A stretch of DNA of 64,000 bases from Halapricum hydrolyticum. Its GTDB lineage: Archaea; Halobacteriota; Halobacteria; Halobacteriales; Haloarculaceae. Below, piece after piece: positions 53,601 to 62,805 of this stretch. Every line of letters begins with the position of its first letter. Position 1 is the stretch's first letter. Where the stretch lies: assembly GCA_025517565.1 (NCBI GenBank), contig JAOPKD010000009.1:29269-93268 (forward strand), written 5' to 3'. The translations under genes were made by a program, and so were the position numbers. The notes under the pieces are model-generated. The model made no database searches and was not told the origin of the DNA. It saw only the letters and a program-made list of their open reading frames with translations.

Positions 53601-53922
53601 CAGTCAACGCCCCGGATTCAAAGCCCGCGAAGACTCGGTGACGGTTCGAATGCAGTACGAAACCCGGACTGACGACGGGACGTACAGCGCGGAATTCACG
53701 GGGTCACCGAGCCGATTCCGGGACGTGATCGACCAGCCCGGCTCGTTCGGCGATGATCGAGAAACCATCCAGTTCCGCTTCCAGTTTGACGAGCCCGAAC
53801 CGATTACTGACGAGGGTGACGACCTTCTCGCTGCCCTCGATAATGACCTCGATGCGGGCAACATCGACGTTCGGGTCGAAGGGCGTGGCCCGATTCAGGC
53901 GAGCTCGGAGGTGACGGTCTGA
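50623..53922 (+). CDS. DUF499 ATPase (defence-associated)
   Basis: 1099 residues. P-loop RFGGGKTH (94-101), Walker B LILIDEIADYM near 216-226, and a large helical middle region. C-terminal to about 880 are two zinc knuckle pairs (CAEC...CEEH, CSSC...CEEC). DUF499 ATPases occur beside methylases and helicases in phage-defence islands; relation to BREX-type PglY/BrxC ATPases has been proposed. It probably powers recognition or restriction together with the downstream methylase and helicase. Stop overlaps the next gene by 1 nt (TGATGG). Confidence 0.88.
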   Translation: MSSEYPSLFESCQPRDDVLDGSLQEEQFAAKLSTVVHNPEKAAPVYRDPDSFYDMTYPTEGLRTLLSNLTGRFLATTKYDPGSYTSSILCLDTRFGGGKTHDLIASYHLAENPVDIDDLSHYLLDGDEELAADYQDAVAEGLDIATGVFIGTKADSKDARHADDDPDAPNTRTMWGELAYQLYGLDGYEYLKDYDQDRDAPGEGTLSKLFAQHDQPALILIDEIADYMNKAAGTPVGDKTLADQTLSFVMALLEAAAESEHVTVVYSIADTAFGEQADRVRDGVRDHIEEVNEIGRRQHKTVTPTDENEIGQVLQHRLFSEVPENAAREAADSYFQFYDQEDRQYPQEATDAGYVDVLAREYPFHPSLIDALTDKIDTIPRFQRTRDALRLLARAVYYLWNHQPDSYDRHWIRIYDLTVADDDPGGGIQTILRERLFDFVDLGPAVTADIYDDDGTAHAQLEDRKWTENGLPPLGTHLTTTVLWHSLAYGEQAAGLTHADLNLAIGHPDLNFDDYDAALSALRGDDMDVACYFLYEEERLRFKQEPNLIRIIDQRIESTPEASAHSRFQNRLTSKEIGDGGFQPVEFPESPADLPDTPDTPKLAVMHPDTAAVEDGGDTPPNRVTQLYEQQAAKHEGETETRIYKNYALFLAPDADRMDAAIDEARRLEAIEALLDSPEQKADLSSEQIEELRERSDEAQLMLGELVRNVYRHLYYPDRDGLTHITIGATESNGGTTLVDAVQTTLEDKIVKRDAGARGSAHVQQKLWQQTQDAMSTEALVNQYAKKPGLDYLFSTKPIRETVSSLVSDHGYAYWDGESGTAYWVGTAEPETWPHPEPFAKSPDVETSIRDSDVQIGSAFVVYRDIDALVDDHLDEIDRPEQTVATCAECGAEVENPEGSEPYYCEEHQSDTTCSSCGKEVASEQLLDARGRCEECQPDESWEASKKMMSASRAFSEVRRDAESKAGTDRTPLLEEVTIQVGGDEPFQAAKFISQRPGFKAREDSVTVRMQYETRTDDGTYSAEFTGSPSRFRDVIDQPGSFGDDRETIQFRFQFDEPEPITDEGDDLLAALDNDLDAGNIDVRVEGRGPIQASSEVTV

Positions 53923-54563
53923 TGGCGAGTCGCGGTTCGGAATTTGAGACCTCACCCGCCGAGGGGACAGAGGAGGATCGGCTGGTTCGCTACGGGACGA
54001 GTATGTTCGGTGGCCGCCCGACGTTCACACTCGTCCGACGAGAGACAGACGGCGGCGGAGAGTGGACGCTGCATGAACTACTCCCTCGCGAACAGGCTGA
54101 AGCCCGTCGTGATCGCCTGGAGCGGGATGGTCGTTCGCTGAGTATCACACCAGTCGAGGATCTCGTCTCGGACATTGCTGGGGACGACCTCCTATCCAAG
54201 CTCGATGGTTGGACGTGGGATGAGTGGGCCGGCGCAAAGGTCGCACGGCTTGACCCGACCCGCGTCCGTGCGCTCCAGGACGTCGTCCGGGAGGCGATTG
54301 AAGGCACGCCAGGAGATTCATCAGAAGTTCTCACTGGCGGGGCTGGGTTCGTGTTCCTACCCGAAACGGCAGGCGTCCGGCTTGCTGTTGCCTTCCGTGG
54401 CGTGAAGCCGATCCAACGTATCGACCGGATGCGGTCGCTGGCTCGCGGCGTTGCACGGATGAGCGATGAGGAGTGTTACTACTGGTACGCAAAGTGTCGG
54501 TCTCCGTCGAGTCCGAACGGCGAAAAGGCCCTTCGAGTGTTGCTGACGGACCATATTGAGTGA
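53922..54563 (+). CDS. Conserved small protein of the DUF499-DUF1156 operon
   Basis: 213 residues, alpha/beta, acidic. Residues ECYYWYAKC near the C-terminus are distinctive. I do not recognise the fold; I believe related haloarchaeal proteins carry a DUF designation but cannot confirm which. Translationally coupled to the ATPase (1-nt overlap) and 7 nt before the methylase ATG, so it is an integral system component, perhaps a specificity or adaptor subunit. Confidence 0.75.
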   Translation: MASRGSEFETSPAEGTEEDRLVRYGTSMFGGRPTFTLVRRETDGGGEWTLHELLPREQAEARRDRLERDGRSLSITPVEDLVSDIAGDDLLSKLDGWTWDEWAGAKVARLDPTRVRALQDVVREAIEGTPGDSSEVLTGGAGFVFLPETAGVRLAVAFRGVKPIQRIDRMRSLARGVARMSDEECYYWYAKCRSPSSPNGEKALRVLLTDHIE

Positions 54564-54570
54564 TTTAACG

Positions 54571-57459
54571 ATGAGCCAAAATCCCGAAAGCCAGGACAGT
54601 GATTCGGAGCTGAAGCGTGTCGCAATTGAGGGGAACCTCCCCCTGAAGGCGGTTGGCATCGAGAATCTGAAAGAGGCTAACCCCTACTTTATGCCGCCTC
54701 ATCGGTATCTTCACCCATGGTTTGCACGTCGTCCAACTCCAGCTTCTAGACTGGCTATCCTTGCGTCCATACTTCCTCCAGAGGTGGACGCCAACACGCT
54801 GCTGGATTGGATGCAGATCAAGCCTCGTGACGAAATCGACGTCGATATTGAGGAATACGTGGCAGAAAAGAAGCGTACTGAAGATGATCGGGATGGAAAC
54901 TTAGAGGACCACTACGGATATCCTCGCCCGTACACTCGGACACCGACTACAGATGAGAAAGCGGAGATGCACGAGTTGCTTCGGGAGCATTGGGACGGAG
55001 AGCTACCTACTGTCTTAGACCCGACTGCCGGTGGGGGCGTTATTCCGTTTGAATCTCTGCGCTATGGCCTACCGACAGCAGCGAACGAACTCAATCCCGT
55101 CCCGACTGTGATGCTTAAGGTTCTTCTTGAGTATGCGCCGAGTGTTGGTTCTCTCCAGAGCGAACTCAATCGGTGGGGTGACCGAATTGATGAACTCGCT
55201 GAGGAGGAGCTTGAACCTTATTTCCCCAGCGAGGGTGAACGTCAGACCCCCTCACACTATGCTTGTACCTATGCAGTAGACTGCCCGGAGTGTGGTTGCG
55301 ATATCCCTATGGCAAAGAAATGGTGGCTACAGAAGCGATCCTCCTCGAAAGGAGTTGCAGCACGTCCTTCCGTATCCGAGGACGGGACTGAGATTGAGTA
55401 CGAGGTCGTTAGGCTACCGGACGATGTCAAGAAATCTGAGTACAATCCGCAGGACGGCCCCCATACTCGTAGTGGTGCTGAGTGCCTGAATTGTGGAATC
55501 GTGATGGAATCGGATGCAATACAAGACAGAATTCGCGATTCCGAATTCAGATACGAGATCTATGGGGTGAAATATGAGAAATCATCCGGTGGAACTGCTT
55601 GGCGAGCACCCACACAAGCAGACTACAAAGCACAATCTAAAGCCGCAGATCGTATTGACACAGACTTTGAGCTAAGTACACTCCTTGACGTCAAGCGATA
55701 TATTGGCGATGAAGATAGAGCAGGTCCTTACGGCGTTACAAAGTGGAGAGATGCTTTCACTCCAAGACAACTTGTAACCCAGTATGAATATCTCCAAGCA
55801 TACAAGCAGTGTCAGGAGGAGATACTCAACCAATATGATGAACAGAAAGCTGAGGCGGTGCTCACAATACTGTCCTTGGTAGCTAGCAAAGTCATCGACA
55901 GAAATACACGATTCTCGCCCCTAGACACAAGTAATGGGCTTCTGGGCGATGCATTAGGTGGTAAGCACTTTACTCTCCAATGGGCTTTCGTAGAGAACAA
56001 TCCTGCTGCAGGCAACCAAGACCACCAGGACCATCTCGACCGTGTTCGAGACTCTTACGAAGAGATAGCCACATATCTGGAAGATGAAGATGCTGATGAT
56101 GTTCAAATCTCACAGAGGGACGCGGCAGATCTACCGATAGACTCGGATTCTATCCAATCCATTATTATTGACCCCCCATACTACGATAGCATCATCTATT
56201 CTGAAATGTCTGATATGAGTTATGTTTGGCTCAAAGAGTATCTCCAAGATATTCATCCAGAAGTATTCACTGACGACCTTACTGACAAAAGCCAAGAGGC
56301 GGTTGCCAATGTGGCCGAATACGAGGAGGTCGCTTCGGATTCCAAATCTAAGTCCGAATTAGCTGCCGAGGACTACGAGAACAAGATGGCGGAGATTTTC
56401 CAAGAACTCTACCGTGTTCTCGAGCCCGGCGGTGTGATGACTGTCATGTTCACCCATAAGGAGTCTAGTGCCTGGGACACTCTCACAAAGTCGCTGATTC
56501 GATCTGGGTTCACTATCACATCAACCCACCCGATCACTAGCGAGATGCCCCAGCGGACCGACACCCGTGGTGGAGGTTCAGCTGACAGTACTCTGCTGCT
56601 CACAGGGAGAAAACCGCACGATAGTAAGACGGAATCTGAAGCGGTTCCAACCCTGTGGAGCGATGTCCGTGCTGAGACCCGTGAAGTAGCGAAAGAGGCA
56701 GCGAGAGACCTGCTTGATGCTGGCCTCTCTCTGACGAAAACAGACGTCATCATTTCGGCGTTCGGGCCGACACTGCAAGTTTACGCAGATGCCTATCCTG
56801 TCGTCGACGACCAAGATAATGAGATTCCTCCACGGCGAGCTCTAGAAGAAGCACGCGAGGCCGTAACGCGAGTCCTCGTCGAGGAATATCTTGAAGGCGA
56901 GCGACTAGACGACTTGGATGACATTACAGAGTGGTATATCCTCTCCTGGCTGGTTCACGAATCCGACACCTTCCATTACGATGACGGCCATCAGCTGGGG
57001 CTCGGTATTGGTGTCGACATTGACGATATTAAGCGATCTACGAAAATTTGGGGGAAGAAACGTGGGGATATTCAGCTGAAAACTCATGAGGACCGCGTCC
57101 AAGACATCACTCTGCCACCCGAAGAGAGATCTAACCGGACGCCCGTCGATCCTGAAGCGCTGTCCTACACGATCGCCCTCGATGCGGTTCACGCCGCTAT
57201 GCACGTCTACGAGAAACAGGGCGAGGACGTCGCGATCGATTGGCTCAAAGAACGCAACTTCGACACAGACGCGGGCTTCAAGGCAACACTGAAAGCTCTC
57301 CTGCAAGTTCTTCCCCAGAGGAGTTCGGAATGGGAAGCCGCTCGTGACCTCGCCTTAGGTCGAACCCACGACGCACTTGGTCTCGAATTCACCCCCACTG
57401 ATTTCACTGACGTCTCAGAAGACAGGGCCGAACAGACCGAACTCGGTGACCATGCCTAA
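54571..57459 (+). CDS. DUF1156 DNA methylase
   Basis: 962 residues from ATG at 54571 (a TTG at 54556 is in frame). N-terminal DUF1156 signature (NPYFMPPHRYLHPWFARRP in part). SAM-binding motif I is LDPTAGGGVIPFESLRYG, a zinc knuckle CPECGC follows, and catalytic DPPYYDS near residue 534 indicates an amino (N6-adenine or N4-cytosine) methyltransferase. The stretch about 55450-56400 is visibly more AT-rich than its neighbours, a sign of transfer. In the operon it would mark self DNA; a restriction partner is the adjacent helicase/PLD protein. Confidence 0.92.
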   Translation: MSQNPESQDSDSELKRVAIEGNLPLKAVGIENLKEANPYFMPPHRYLHPWFARRPTPASRLAILASILPPEVDANTLLDWMQIKPRDEIDVDIEEYVAEKKRTEDDRDGNLEDHYGYPRPYTRTPTTDEKAEMHELLREHWDGELPTVLDPTAGGGVIPFESLRYGLPTAANELNPVPTVMLKVLLEYAPSVGSLQSELNRWGDRIDELAEEELEPYFPSEGERQTPSHYACTYAVDCPECGCDIPMAKKWWLQKRSSSKGVAARPSVSEDGTEIEYEVVRLPDDVKKSEYNPQDGPHTRSGAECLNCGIVMESDAIQDRIRDSEFRYEIYGVKYEKSSGGTAWRAPTQADYKAQSKAADRIDTDFELSTLLDVKRYIGDEDRAGPYGVTKWRDAFTPRQLVTQYEYLQAYKQCQEEILNQYDEQKAEAVLTILSLVASKVIDRNTRFSPLDTSNGLLGDALGGKHFTLQWAFVENNPAAGNQDHQDHLDRVRDSYEEIATYLEDEDADDVQISQRDAADLPIDSDSIQSIIIDPPYYDSIIYSEMSDMSYVWLKEYLQDIHPEVFTDDLTDKSQEAVANVAEYEEVASDSKSKSELAAEDYENKMAEIFQELYRVLEPGGVMTVMFTHKESSAWDTLTKSLIRSGFTITSTHPITSEMPQRTDTRGGGSADSTLLLTGRKPHDSKTESEAVPTLWSDVRAETREVAKEAARDLLDAGLSLTKTDVIISAFGPTLQVYADAYPVVDDQDNEIPPRRALEEAREAVTRVLVEEYLEGERLDDLDDITEWYILSWLVHESDTFHYDDGHQLGLGIGVDIDDIKRSTKIWGKKRGDIQLKTHEDRVQDITLPPEERSNRTPVDPEALSYTIALDAVHAAMHVYEKQGEDVAIDWLKERNFDTDAGFKATLKALLQVLPQRSSEWEAARDLALGRTHDALGLEFTPTDFTDVSEDRAEQTELGDHA

Positions 57460-57476
57460 CTCGAAACTCCTCTAGT

Positions 57477-60400
57477 ATGACTAATCTACGTGACCGCGAG
57501 TGGCAGTCCATCTACGAGAGCAAACCCGAGCAGGGACGCGCCCATCTCGTCAAGGACTTCTACGAGCCCGCATTGGAACGCAGCCAGCAATACGACCGGA
57601 TTGCGGGCTACTTCTCCAGTACGGCACTCGCGGCTGCTGCCAACGGCATTCACGCCCTCGTCGAGAACGATGGTGAAATGCGTCTCATCGTCGGCACCGA
57701 ACTCTACGAGTCAGACCGTCCGGTTCTTGAGACGCTCACCGACCGCCTCGAGGAAAACCTCGAGGACCTCGATGACGAACGCCTGGATGCGAACCTCCGT
57801 ATTCTTGCGCGTCTCCTCCGCGAGGGCCGGATCCACATCAAGGTCGCCTATCCACGCTCTCCCTCTCACGATTGGGAGATCTTCCATCCGAAAGTTGGAC
57901 TCTTCCACGATAGCGACGGAAACACGATTTCGTTCGAGGGCAGCGTCAACGAGACGGTCGGCGGCTGGGCTCGCAACTATGAGCGGTTCAAAGTTCATCG
58001 GTCGTGGGTTCCTGAACAGGCGGACTACGTCGCCGGCGATGAGGAGACCTTCGAGCGATTGTGGAGTGATGAACACCCCTTCGTCGAAGTGTATGACCTC
58101 CCCGAGGCGATCGAAGAGGACATCATCGACTGGAAAGCCCCAGACACCGAGAGCGATCTCCAGGAAGCGATTCAGATCGCGAACGGTACAGCTCCGCCGA
58201 CGGAGCGCGACAAAGCGAACATCATACAGGATGGACCGCTCTCGCCGGGTGGGCTCGCACTGGCCGAGGAAGCGAGCACGATCACGCCGTGGCCACATCA
58301 ACGAGTTGTCTCGGACACACTCGTCAATACATATCCACAGAGCTTCTTGCTGTGTGACGAGGTGGGGCTCGGGAAGACGATCGAGGCCGGTCTTACACTC
58401 TCCCGGCTTGGACTCACCGGGGAGCTTGAAACCGGGCTGTTGCTGGTTCCGGCGAGTCTGCAGCGGCAGTGGCAGGAAGAGCTCTGGGAGAAGTTCAACA
58501 TCAACGCCGTCCGATTTGACCGGGACACAGCGGGCGATCACGTATTCCGGGACGTCCGCGGTCGCGACCACTATCCACCATCGGCAACGGACCTCGACCT
58601 CACTGGGGAGCGCGAATGGACGGACAGCCCCATCTGGCGGTTCCTCTACGAACAACAGTCGACTGATGCCGATGCATCGTCGCCGCTGGATGGGCCGACG
58701 GTCGTCATTATGTCCTGGCACACGGCTCGTCTCGACGATCGGTGGGATCAGGTCGCTCCCTTAGACCGGGTATCCGACCGGTCTCGAGACGTCATCCCGG
58801 CAAGCTGTCGCGGACGCGACCACGATACGGAAGACCGGATGGGCGTGTGGGACGCCGTCATCGTCGACGAGGCGCACAACGCCCGGCGTGGCAGTAATTT
58901 CTACGCTCTTCTCGAACAGCTTCGCGATTATACGCACGCCTACTACCTCTTGACGGCTACCCCGATGCAATTGCACTCTGGCGAACTCTACGATTTGATG
59001 CAGTTGCTGGATCTTCCGGGTGGTTGGGATAACCGGGATACCTTCATGGAGTTCTTCGAAACCCGAGACGGGCTGTCGCGGGCCCTCAACGAGGTTCTCG
59101 TCAACCCTAGTTCAGAGTCCGACAAAGCGGAGGCTTCCTGGGACACGCAAGCCACGCTCGATGGACTGGAACACCAAGACCGGCTCCCGACGGACCGACC
59201 ATTCTCCTCAAAAGTCTTCCAGCACCTTGCAGACGAACTCGAGATCAATGAGGACAGACAGGACCGTGCCATTGCCAAAGAGCGCGTGCTGACTGCGTGC
59301 CGGCTCGCACGAGCCTATGGAGACGCCTACGACGGCTATCTCGACCATGTCGACGACGCGATGGCAGATTATGACATCGACCGCTTCGAGGCGAGCGAGG
59401 ATACGAAACTCAAACGGCTCCTCTATCCCGAAGACGCCGACGAGTGGTTGATGGCGTCCCGCAGCGACCGACAGGACGCACTTGACGAACTTTCCCCGGG
59501 CGGTTGGCGAGTCATCCGCGATGTTCTCGCAGAGTCCACGCCCGTCGACGCGCTCATTCACCGGAATACACGGGATACACTCCGGAAGTACGAGGCAGTC
59601 GGTCTCCTCGATACGACCGTTCCGAACCGAAATCCCGAACAACGGAAAATCGAACTCACCGAGGAGGCACGGGCGGTCTACGACCAGATCGACGAGTACA
59701 CACGTGAATTCTACAAGCGAGCCCAACAGACTGACGAAGCCCAAACACGCGCCATCGGGTTCGTGATGACCACGTACCGACAGCGACTCACGTCGAGTGT
59801 CTATGCGATCAGTCAGAGCCTGAAACACCGGCTTGAGACGCTTCGGGCTCAACGAACCGTGCTTGCCGGACGGGAACGCGCTCGTGATCGGGACTATGGT
59901 GATGCGGAGCAGGTCGTCCTCGAAACGCTACAAAACGCGGACCTCGACGACGGGGACGTTCTGGATGAACTCGACGCTAGTAGCGACGACTTGGACCTCT
60001 CTGAACTCATCCCGAGCGTGACTGAAGAGGGGAAACAGCTTATCGAGGAAGAAATCGAGGCCCTGGAAGCGTTCGTCAACGACTTAGACTTGGTTGATAC
60101 AGACCCGAAGATTCAGCAGCTGTACAACGACCTCGACGAGCTGGACCGTGCTGGCCACAACCGGGTGATTGTCTTCACGCAGTACGCGGACACAATGGAC
60201 TTCATCCGGGACAGTCTCGCGGACCTTCTTGGTGCAACAATCGCGACGTACTCCGGTCGTGGCGGCGAGCTGTACGACCCCGATTCTGAAACGTGGGAAC
60301 ACGTCGGGAAAGAGCGCGTGAAGCGTGAATTCTCACGTGATGATGGGCAGGTCGATATCCTCGTCTGTACCGACTCCGCGAGTGAGGGGCTAAACCTCCA

Positions 60401-61427
60401 GGAGTGTGGGGCGCTCATCAACTACGACCTGCCGTGGAACCCGATGCGGGTTGAACAGCGTATCGGTCGGATCGACCGCATCGGCCAACGATTCGACGAG
60501 ATTCGTATTCTCAACTACAGCTACGAGGATACGGTTGAGACGGACATCTACGATCGCCTTGACGACCGGATTGGCCTCTTCGAAAACGTCGTCGGTGAGA
60601 TGCAACCCATACTCTCCGGCGTCAGCCAACAGATTCGAGATGCGACCTTGAACGCCGACAGCGCTGACGACCAGTCTGCGGTCGAATCAGCTGACCGCGA
60701 GTTCTCTGAAGAACTCGAAGAACGCGATCAGGGCGACCGCGTCGATGTCGGAGAGTCACTCGAGGACGTCGACGACCTCGTCGCTCAGGATGTCGTCGAC
60801 GAAGCAAAACTCGATGCGTGGCAGTCCTACAGTCACCCGGATCTCGTCGACGTCGGCGAGGAGGAGTACGAGTATCAACCCCCGTTCGAGACACCGAGTC
60901 TTCAGTTAGTGTTGGTCGATAACGACGCCCTTGCCGAGGCCGGTGTCGAATTCACTCCGGTTCACGAGATTGATTTCGAGTACGATGATGGAGACTTCGA
61001 CTTTGCGGACAGTACATATCGTCTCTCGGTAGGTGACGCACCGATTGAGGTCCCAGCCGGGGATGGGGAACAGACGATTGCACAGGCTATTGCGACTGGT
61101 GCTGACGAAGTGGCGGTGACGTTCTCGGCTGTATGTGCTGACGAGTTCCCATCCGTTCAGCATCTTGCGCCAGGTCATCCACTTCTCGTGCAGCTCCTCA
61201 CAGTACTCCAGGATGCGAGTGAGGATCCGTCGCGACTCCAACAGCGAATCGTAACTCGACCCGATCAAGACCAAGAGCCAGTCGTGTGTGCATGGGGGCG
61301 GGACGGCGTGTTTACCCGGATTGCAGGCGATGGGACAGTGACTGAAAATGGACCGATGGATTCCCTTCCGACGTGGTGTGATCAATTCCTCGATAACCGA
61401 GAGAAGTCAACAAAGCAGCCACAGTAG
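57477..61427 (+). CDS. PLD-nuclease/SNF2 helicase fusion
   Basis: 1316 residues. N-terminal PLD-like domain with HPKVGLFHD (H137, K139) and FEGSVNET, the HxK...N nuclease pattern. SNF2 helicase: Walker A DEVGLGKT near 295-302, DEAH box VIVDEAHNAR near 463, and C-terminal motif VI RIGRIDRIGQ near 995. Similar to DISARM/Hma helicases. It probably translocates on unmodified DNA and cuts it or aids cutting. Starts 17 bp after the methylase stop, hence the same operon. Both the nuclease and ATPase motifs appear intact. Confidence 0.92.
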   Translation: MTNLRDREWQSIYESKPEQGRAHLVKDFYEPALERSQQYDRIAGYFSSTALAAAANGIHALVENDGEMRLIVGTELYESDRPVLETLTDRLEENLEDLDDERLDANLRILARLLREGRIHIKVAYPRSPSHDWEIFHPKVGLFHDSDGNTISFEGSVNETVGGWARNYERFKVHRSWVPEQADYVAGDEETFERLWSDEHPFVEVYDLPEAIEEDIIDWKAPDTESDLQEAIQIANGTAPPTERDKANIIQDGPLSPGGLALAEEASTITPWPHQRVVSDTLVNTYPQSFLLCDEVGLGKTIEAGLTLSRLGLTGELETGLLLVPASLQRQWQEELWEKFNINAVRFDRDTAGDHVFRDVRGRDHYPPSATDLDLTGEREWTDSPIWRFLYEQQSTDADASSPLDGPTVVIMSWHTARLDDRWDQVAPLDRVSDRSRDVIPASCRGRDHDTEDRMGVWDAVIVDEAHNARRGSNFYALLEQLRDYTHAYYLLTATPMQLHSGELYDLMQLLDLPGGWDNRDTFMEFFETRDGLSRALNEVLVNPSSESDKAEASWDTQATLDGLEHQDRLPTDRPFSSKVFQHLADELEINEDRQDRAIAKERVLTACRLARAYGDAYDGYLDHVDDAMADYDIDRFEASEDTKLKRLLYPEDADEWLMASRSDRQDALDELSPGGWRVIRDVLAESTPVDALIHRNTRDTLRKYEAVGLLDTTVPNRNPEQRKIELTEEARAVYDQIDEYTREFYKRAQQTDEAQTRAIGFVMTTYRQRLTSSVYAISQSLKHRLETLRAQRTVLAGRERARDRDYGDAEQVVLETLQNADLDDGDVLDELDASSDDLDLSELIPSVTEEGKQLIEEEIEALEAFVNDLDLVDTDPKIQQLYNDLDELDRAGHNRVIVFTQYADTMDFIRDSLADLLGATIATYSGRGGELYDPDSETWEHVGKERVKREFSRDDGQVDILVCTDSASEGLNLQECGALINYDLPWNPMRVEQRIGRIDRIGQRFDEIRILNYSYEDTVETDIYDRLDDRIGLFENVVGEMQPILSGVSQQIRDATLNADSADDQSAVESADREFSEELEERDQGDRVDVGESLEDVDDLVAQDVVDEAKLDAWQSYSHPDLVDVGEEEYEYQPPFETPSLQLVLVDNDALAEAGVEFTPVHEIDFEYDDGDFDFADSTYRLSVGDAPIEVPAGDGEQTIAQAIATGADEVAVTFSAVCADEFPSVQHLAPGHPLLVQLLTVLQDASEDPSRLQQRIVTRPDQDQEPVVCAWGRDGVFTRIAGDGTVTENGPMDSLPTWCDQFLDNREKSTKQPQ

Positions 61428-61470
61428 CTGGGTAGTTTTGTAAGCATGGACTTCCCAGATGAACCAATAG

Positions 61471-61587
61471 ATGCCAAATACTGCTCTTGAAGCAAATCTC
61501 CGCGCTATCGGGGACGGTACGAGACTGGAACAGTTAGCTGTTGACTTGCTTGATCGAGAAGGATACGACGTCGTTCAACCGCCGTGA
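61471..61587 (+). pseudogene. Truncated endonuclease-like N-terminal fragment
   Basis: 38 residues, ending ...LEQLAVDLLDREGYDVVQPP at a TGA. The segment resembles the first helix-strand of restriction endonuclease-like (Mrr/PD-(D/E)XK) proteins, which continue with a catalytic Asp shortly after. The rest of the domain is missing. It may be a leftover from insertion or deletion at the defence-island edge. Identification from such a short stretch is weak. The rest of 61428-61687 has nothing further. Confidence 0.4.
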
Positions 61588-61687
61588 GGGGTCCGGATGG
61601 TGGGAGAGATACACTTTTTGAGTGCTCGGGGAAATCTGGCGTGCTCCATTAGCTATCTCTTTGTGGCTCCGATTAGATTCGGACAAT

Positions 61688-62263
61688 ATGCCGAAGCCGG
61701 ATATTGAAGTCCTCGACGACGGCGACGCCTATCCATATTCGTCGCATATCAGCGTAGACGGTACAGAACTCCAGCTGGGCGATCTTCTTCTCGTGTTTGA
61801 TTCTCCCGATGACAATAGTGTCAGCTTCTTCGAGCGTGTCTTTGGGTTCACTTGGCCGGGAATCATCACTCACGTCGTCGATGGGCCGGTTCCTGCTGAG
61901 TTTCACAATTTCGAGGACTTTGCTGCGGATCTCGACAGCGGGAAGATCGCGGTCGCCAGCAAGCGCGAGCAAACGAGCTTCTTTGTCGACGATGACACCG
62001 TCCGCACTATCACCCTCTACCGATACCAGTACCAGGGCGGGTGGCAGCCGATTGTGATTGATGAGCGACGAAATCCACTTGAGGACACTCCTCTCGCCCA
62101 ATCTGTAGCTCTTTGCGATGACGGTGAGCAGGTGATCGAAGAACTACTCCTGACAAACTCTCCAGATGGAGAGCAGGAGTTTGAGCACATCCAGGAGCTC
62201 CTTGTGTCTGCTGGCTATCGGTCTGAATTGATCCCAGCTGTTAATGAAGTTCTTGAAAACTGA
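61688..62263 (+). CDS. Hypothetical acidic protein
   Basis: 191 residues from ATG at 61688, very acidic, alpha/beta pattern with a helical C-terminus (EFEHIQELLVSAGYRSELIPAVN in part). No known domain. Followed 22 bp later by a membrane-anchored protein gene; the pair may be functionally linked. Confidence 0.6.
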   Translation: MPKPDIEVLDDGDAYPYSSHISVDGTELQLGDLLLVFDSPDDNSVSFFERVFGFTWPGIITHVVDGPVPAEFHNFEDFAADLDSGKIAVASKREQTSFFVDDDTVRTITLYRYQYQGGWQPIVIDERRNPLEDTPLAQSVALCDDGEQVIEELLLTNSPDGEQEFEHIQELLVSAGYRSELIPAVNEVLEN

Positions 62264-62285
62264 TGAAATCTTTTGGAATCAACAA

Positions 62286-62762
62286 ATGGTCGGGATAGAA
62301 ACGCTTGCTACCGTAGGCTTAGGCCTAGATGCTGCTGGTGCCCTAATGGTCGTCCTTCCTGAGTTCGAACAATTTCGGGCATACAAAACACCTGAGGATG
62401 AAATCCAACAAATCGAACGGGGCCGGGTAACTCTCCTGAGCGAAGGGAAACTGACCTCGGATGATTCTGGATTTGAGGCCGTATGTGAGGCACTCGACGG
62501 GCGAGTCGAGGTACATGGCCCAATAAAGGAGATCGTCGTCGTAAGCCTGGAGGATGAGCCCGACGCTGTCGAAGTTCGATATCACACCGATGGGGATTCG
62601 ATTCACGCTCGCGACGGACGAATCTCTCGAACACTCGTCGATCGATATATCGAACGCCACGTTCACCAGCTTGAACAGCGGGCCCGCGAGTGGTCTCTTC
62701 GGGCTGGCAGTTCTCTCCTCTTATTCGGCTTCTTGCTCCAGATTGCTGCGTCTCTCTTGTGA
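62286..62762 (+). CDS. Hypothetical membrane-anchored protein
   Basis: 158 residues from ATG at 62286 (an in-frame ATG at 62244 overlaps the previous stop). Hydrophobic N-terminus (LATVGLGLDAAGALMVVL) and C-terminal membrane helix (SLLLFGFLLQIAASLL) flank a soluble beta-rich middle. No known domain. Two-TM proteins with this layout occur beside defence genes, but no effector motif is visible. Confidence 0.62.
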   Translation: MVGIETLATVGLGLDAAGALMVVLPEFEQFRAYKTPEDEIQQIERGRVTLLSEGKLTSDDSGFEAVCEALDGRVEVHGPIKEIVVVSLEDEPDAVEVRYHTDGDSIHARDGRISRTLVDRYIERHVHQLEQRAREWSLRAGSSLLLFGFLLQIAASLL

Positions 62763-62805
62763 CATCTGTTCTCGATAGACATCGGAAGGGTGTGCGGTGG
62801 CCGAG

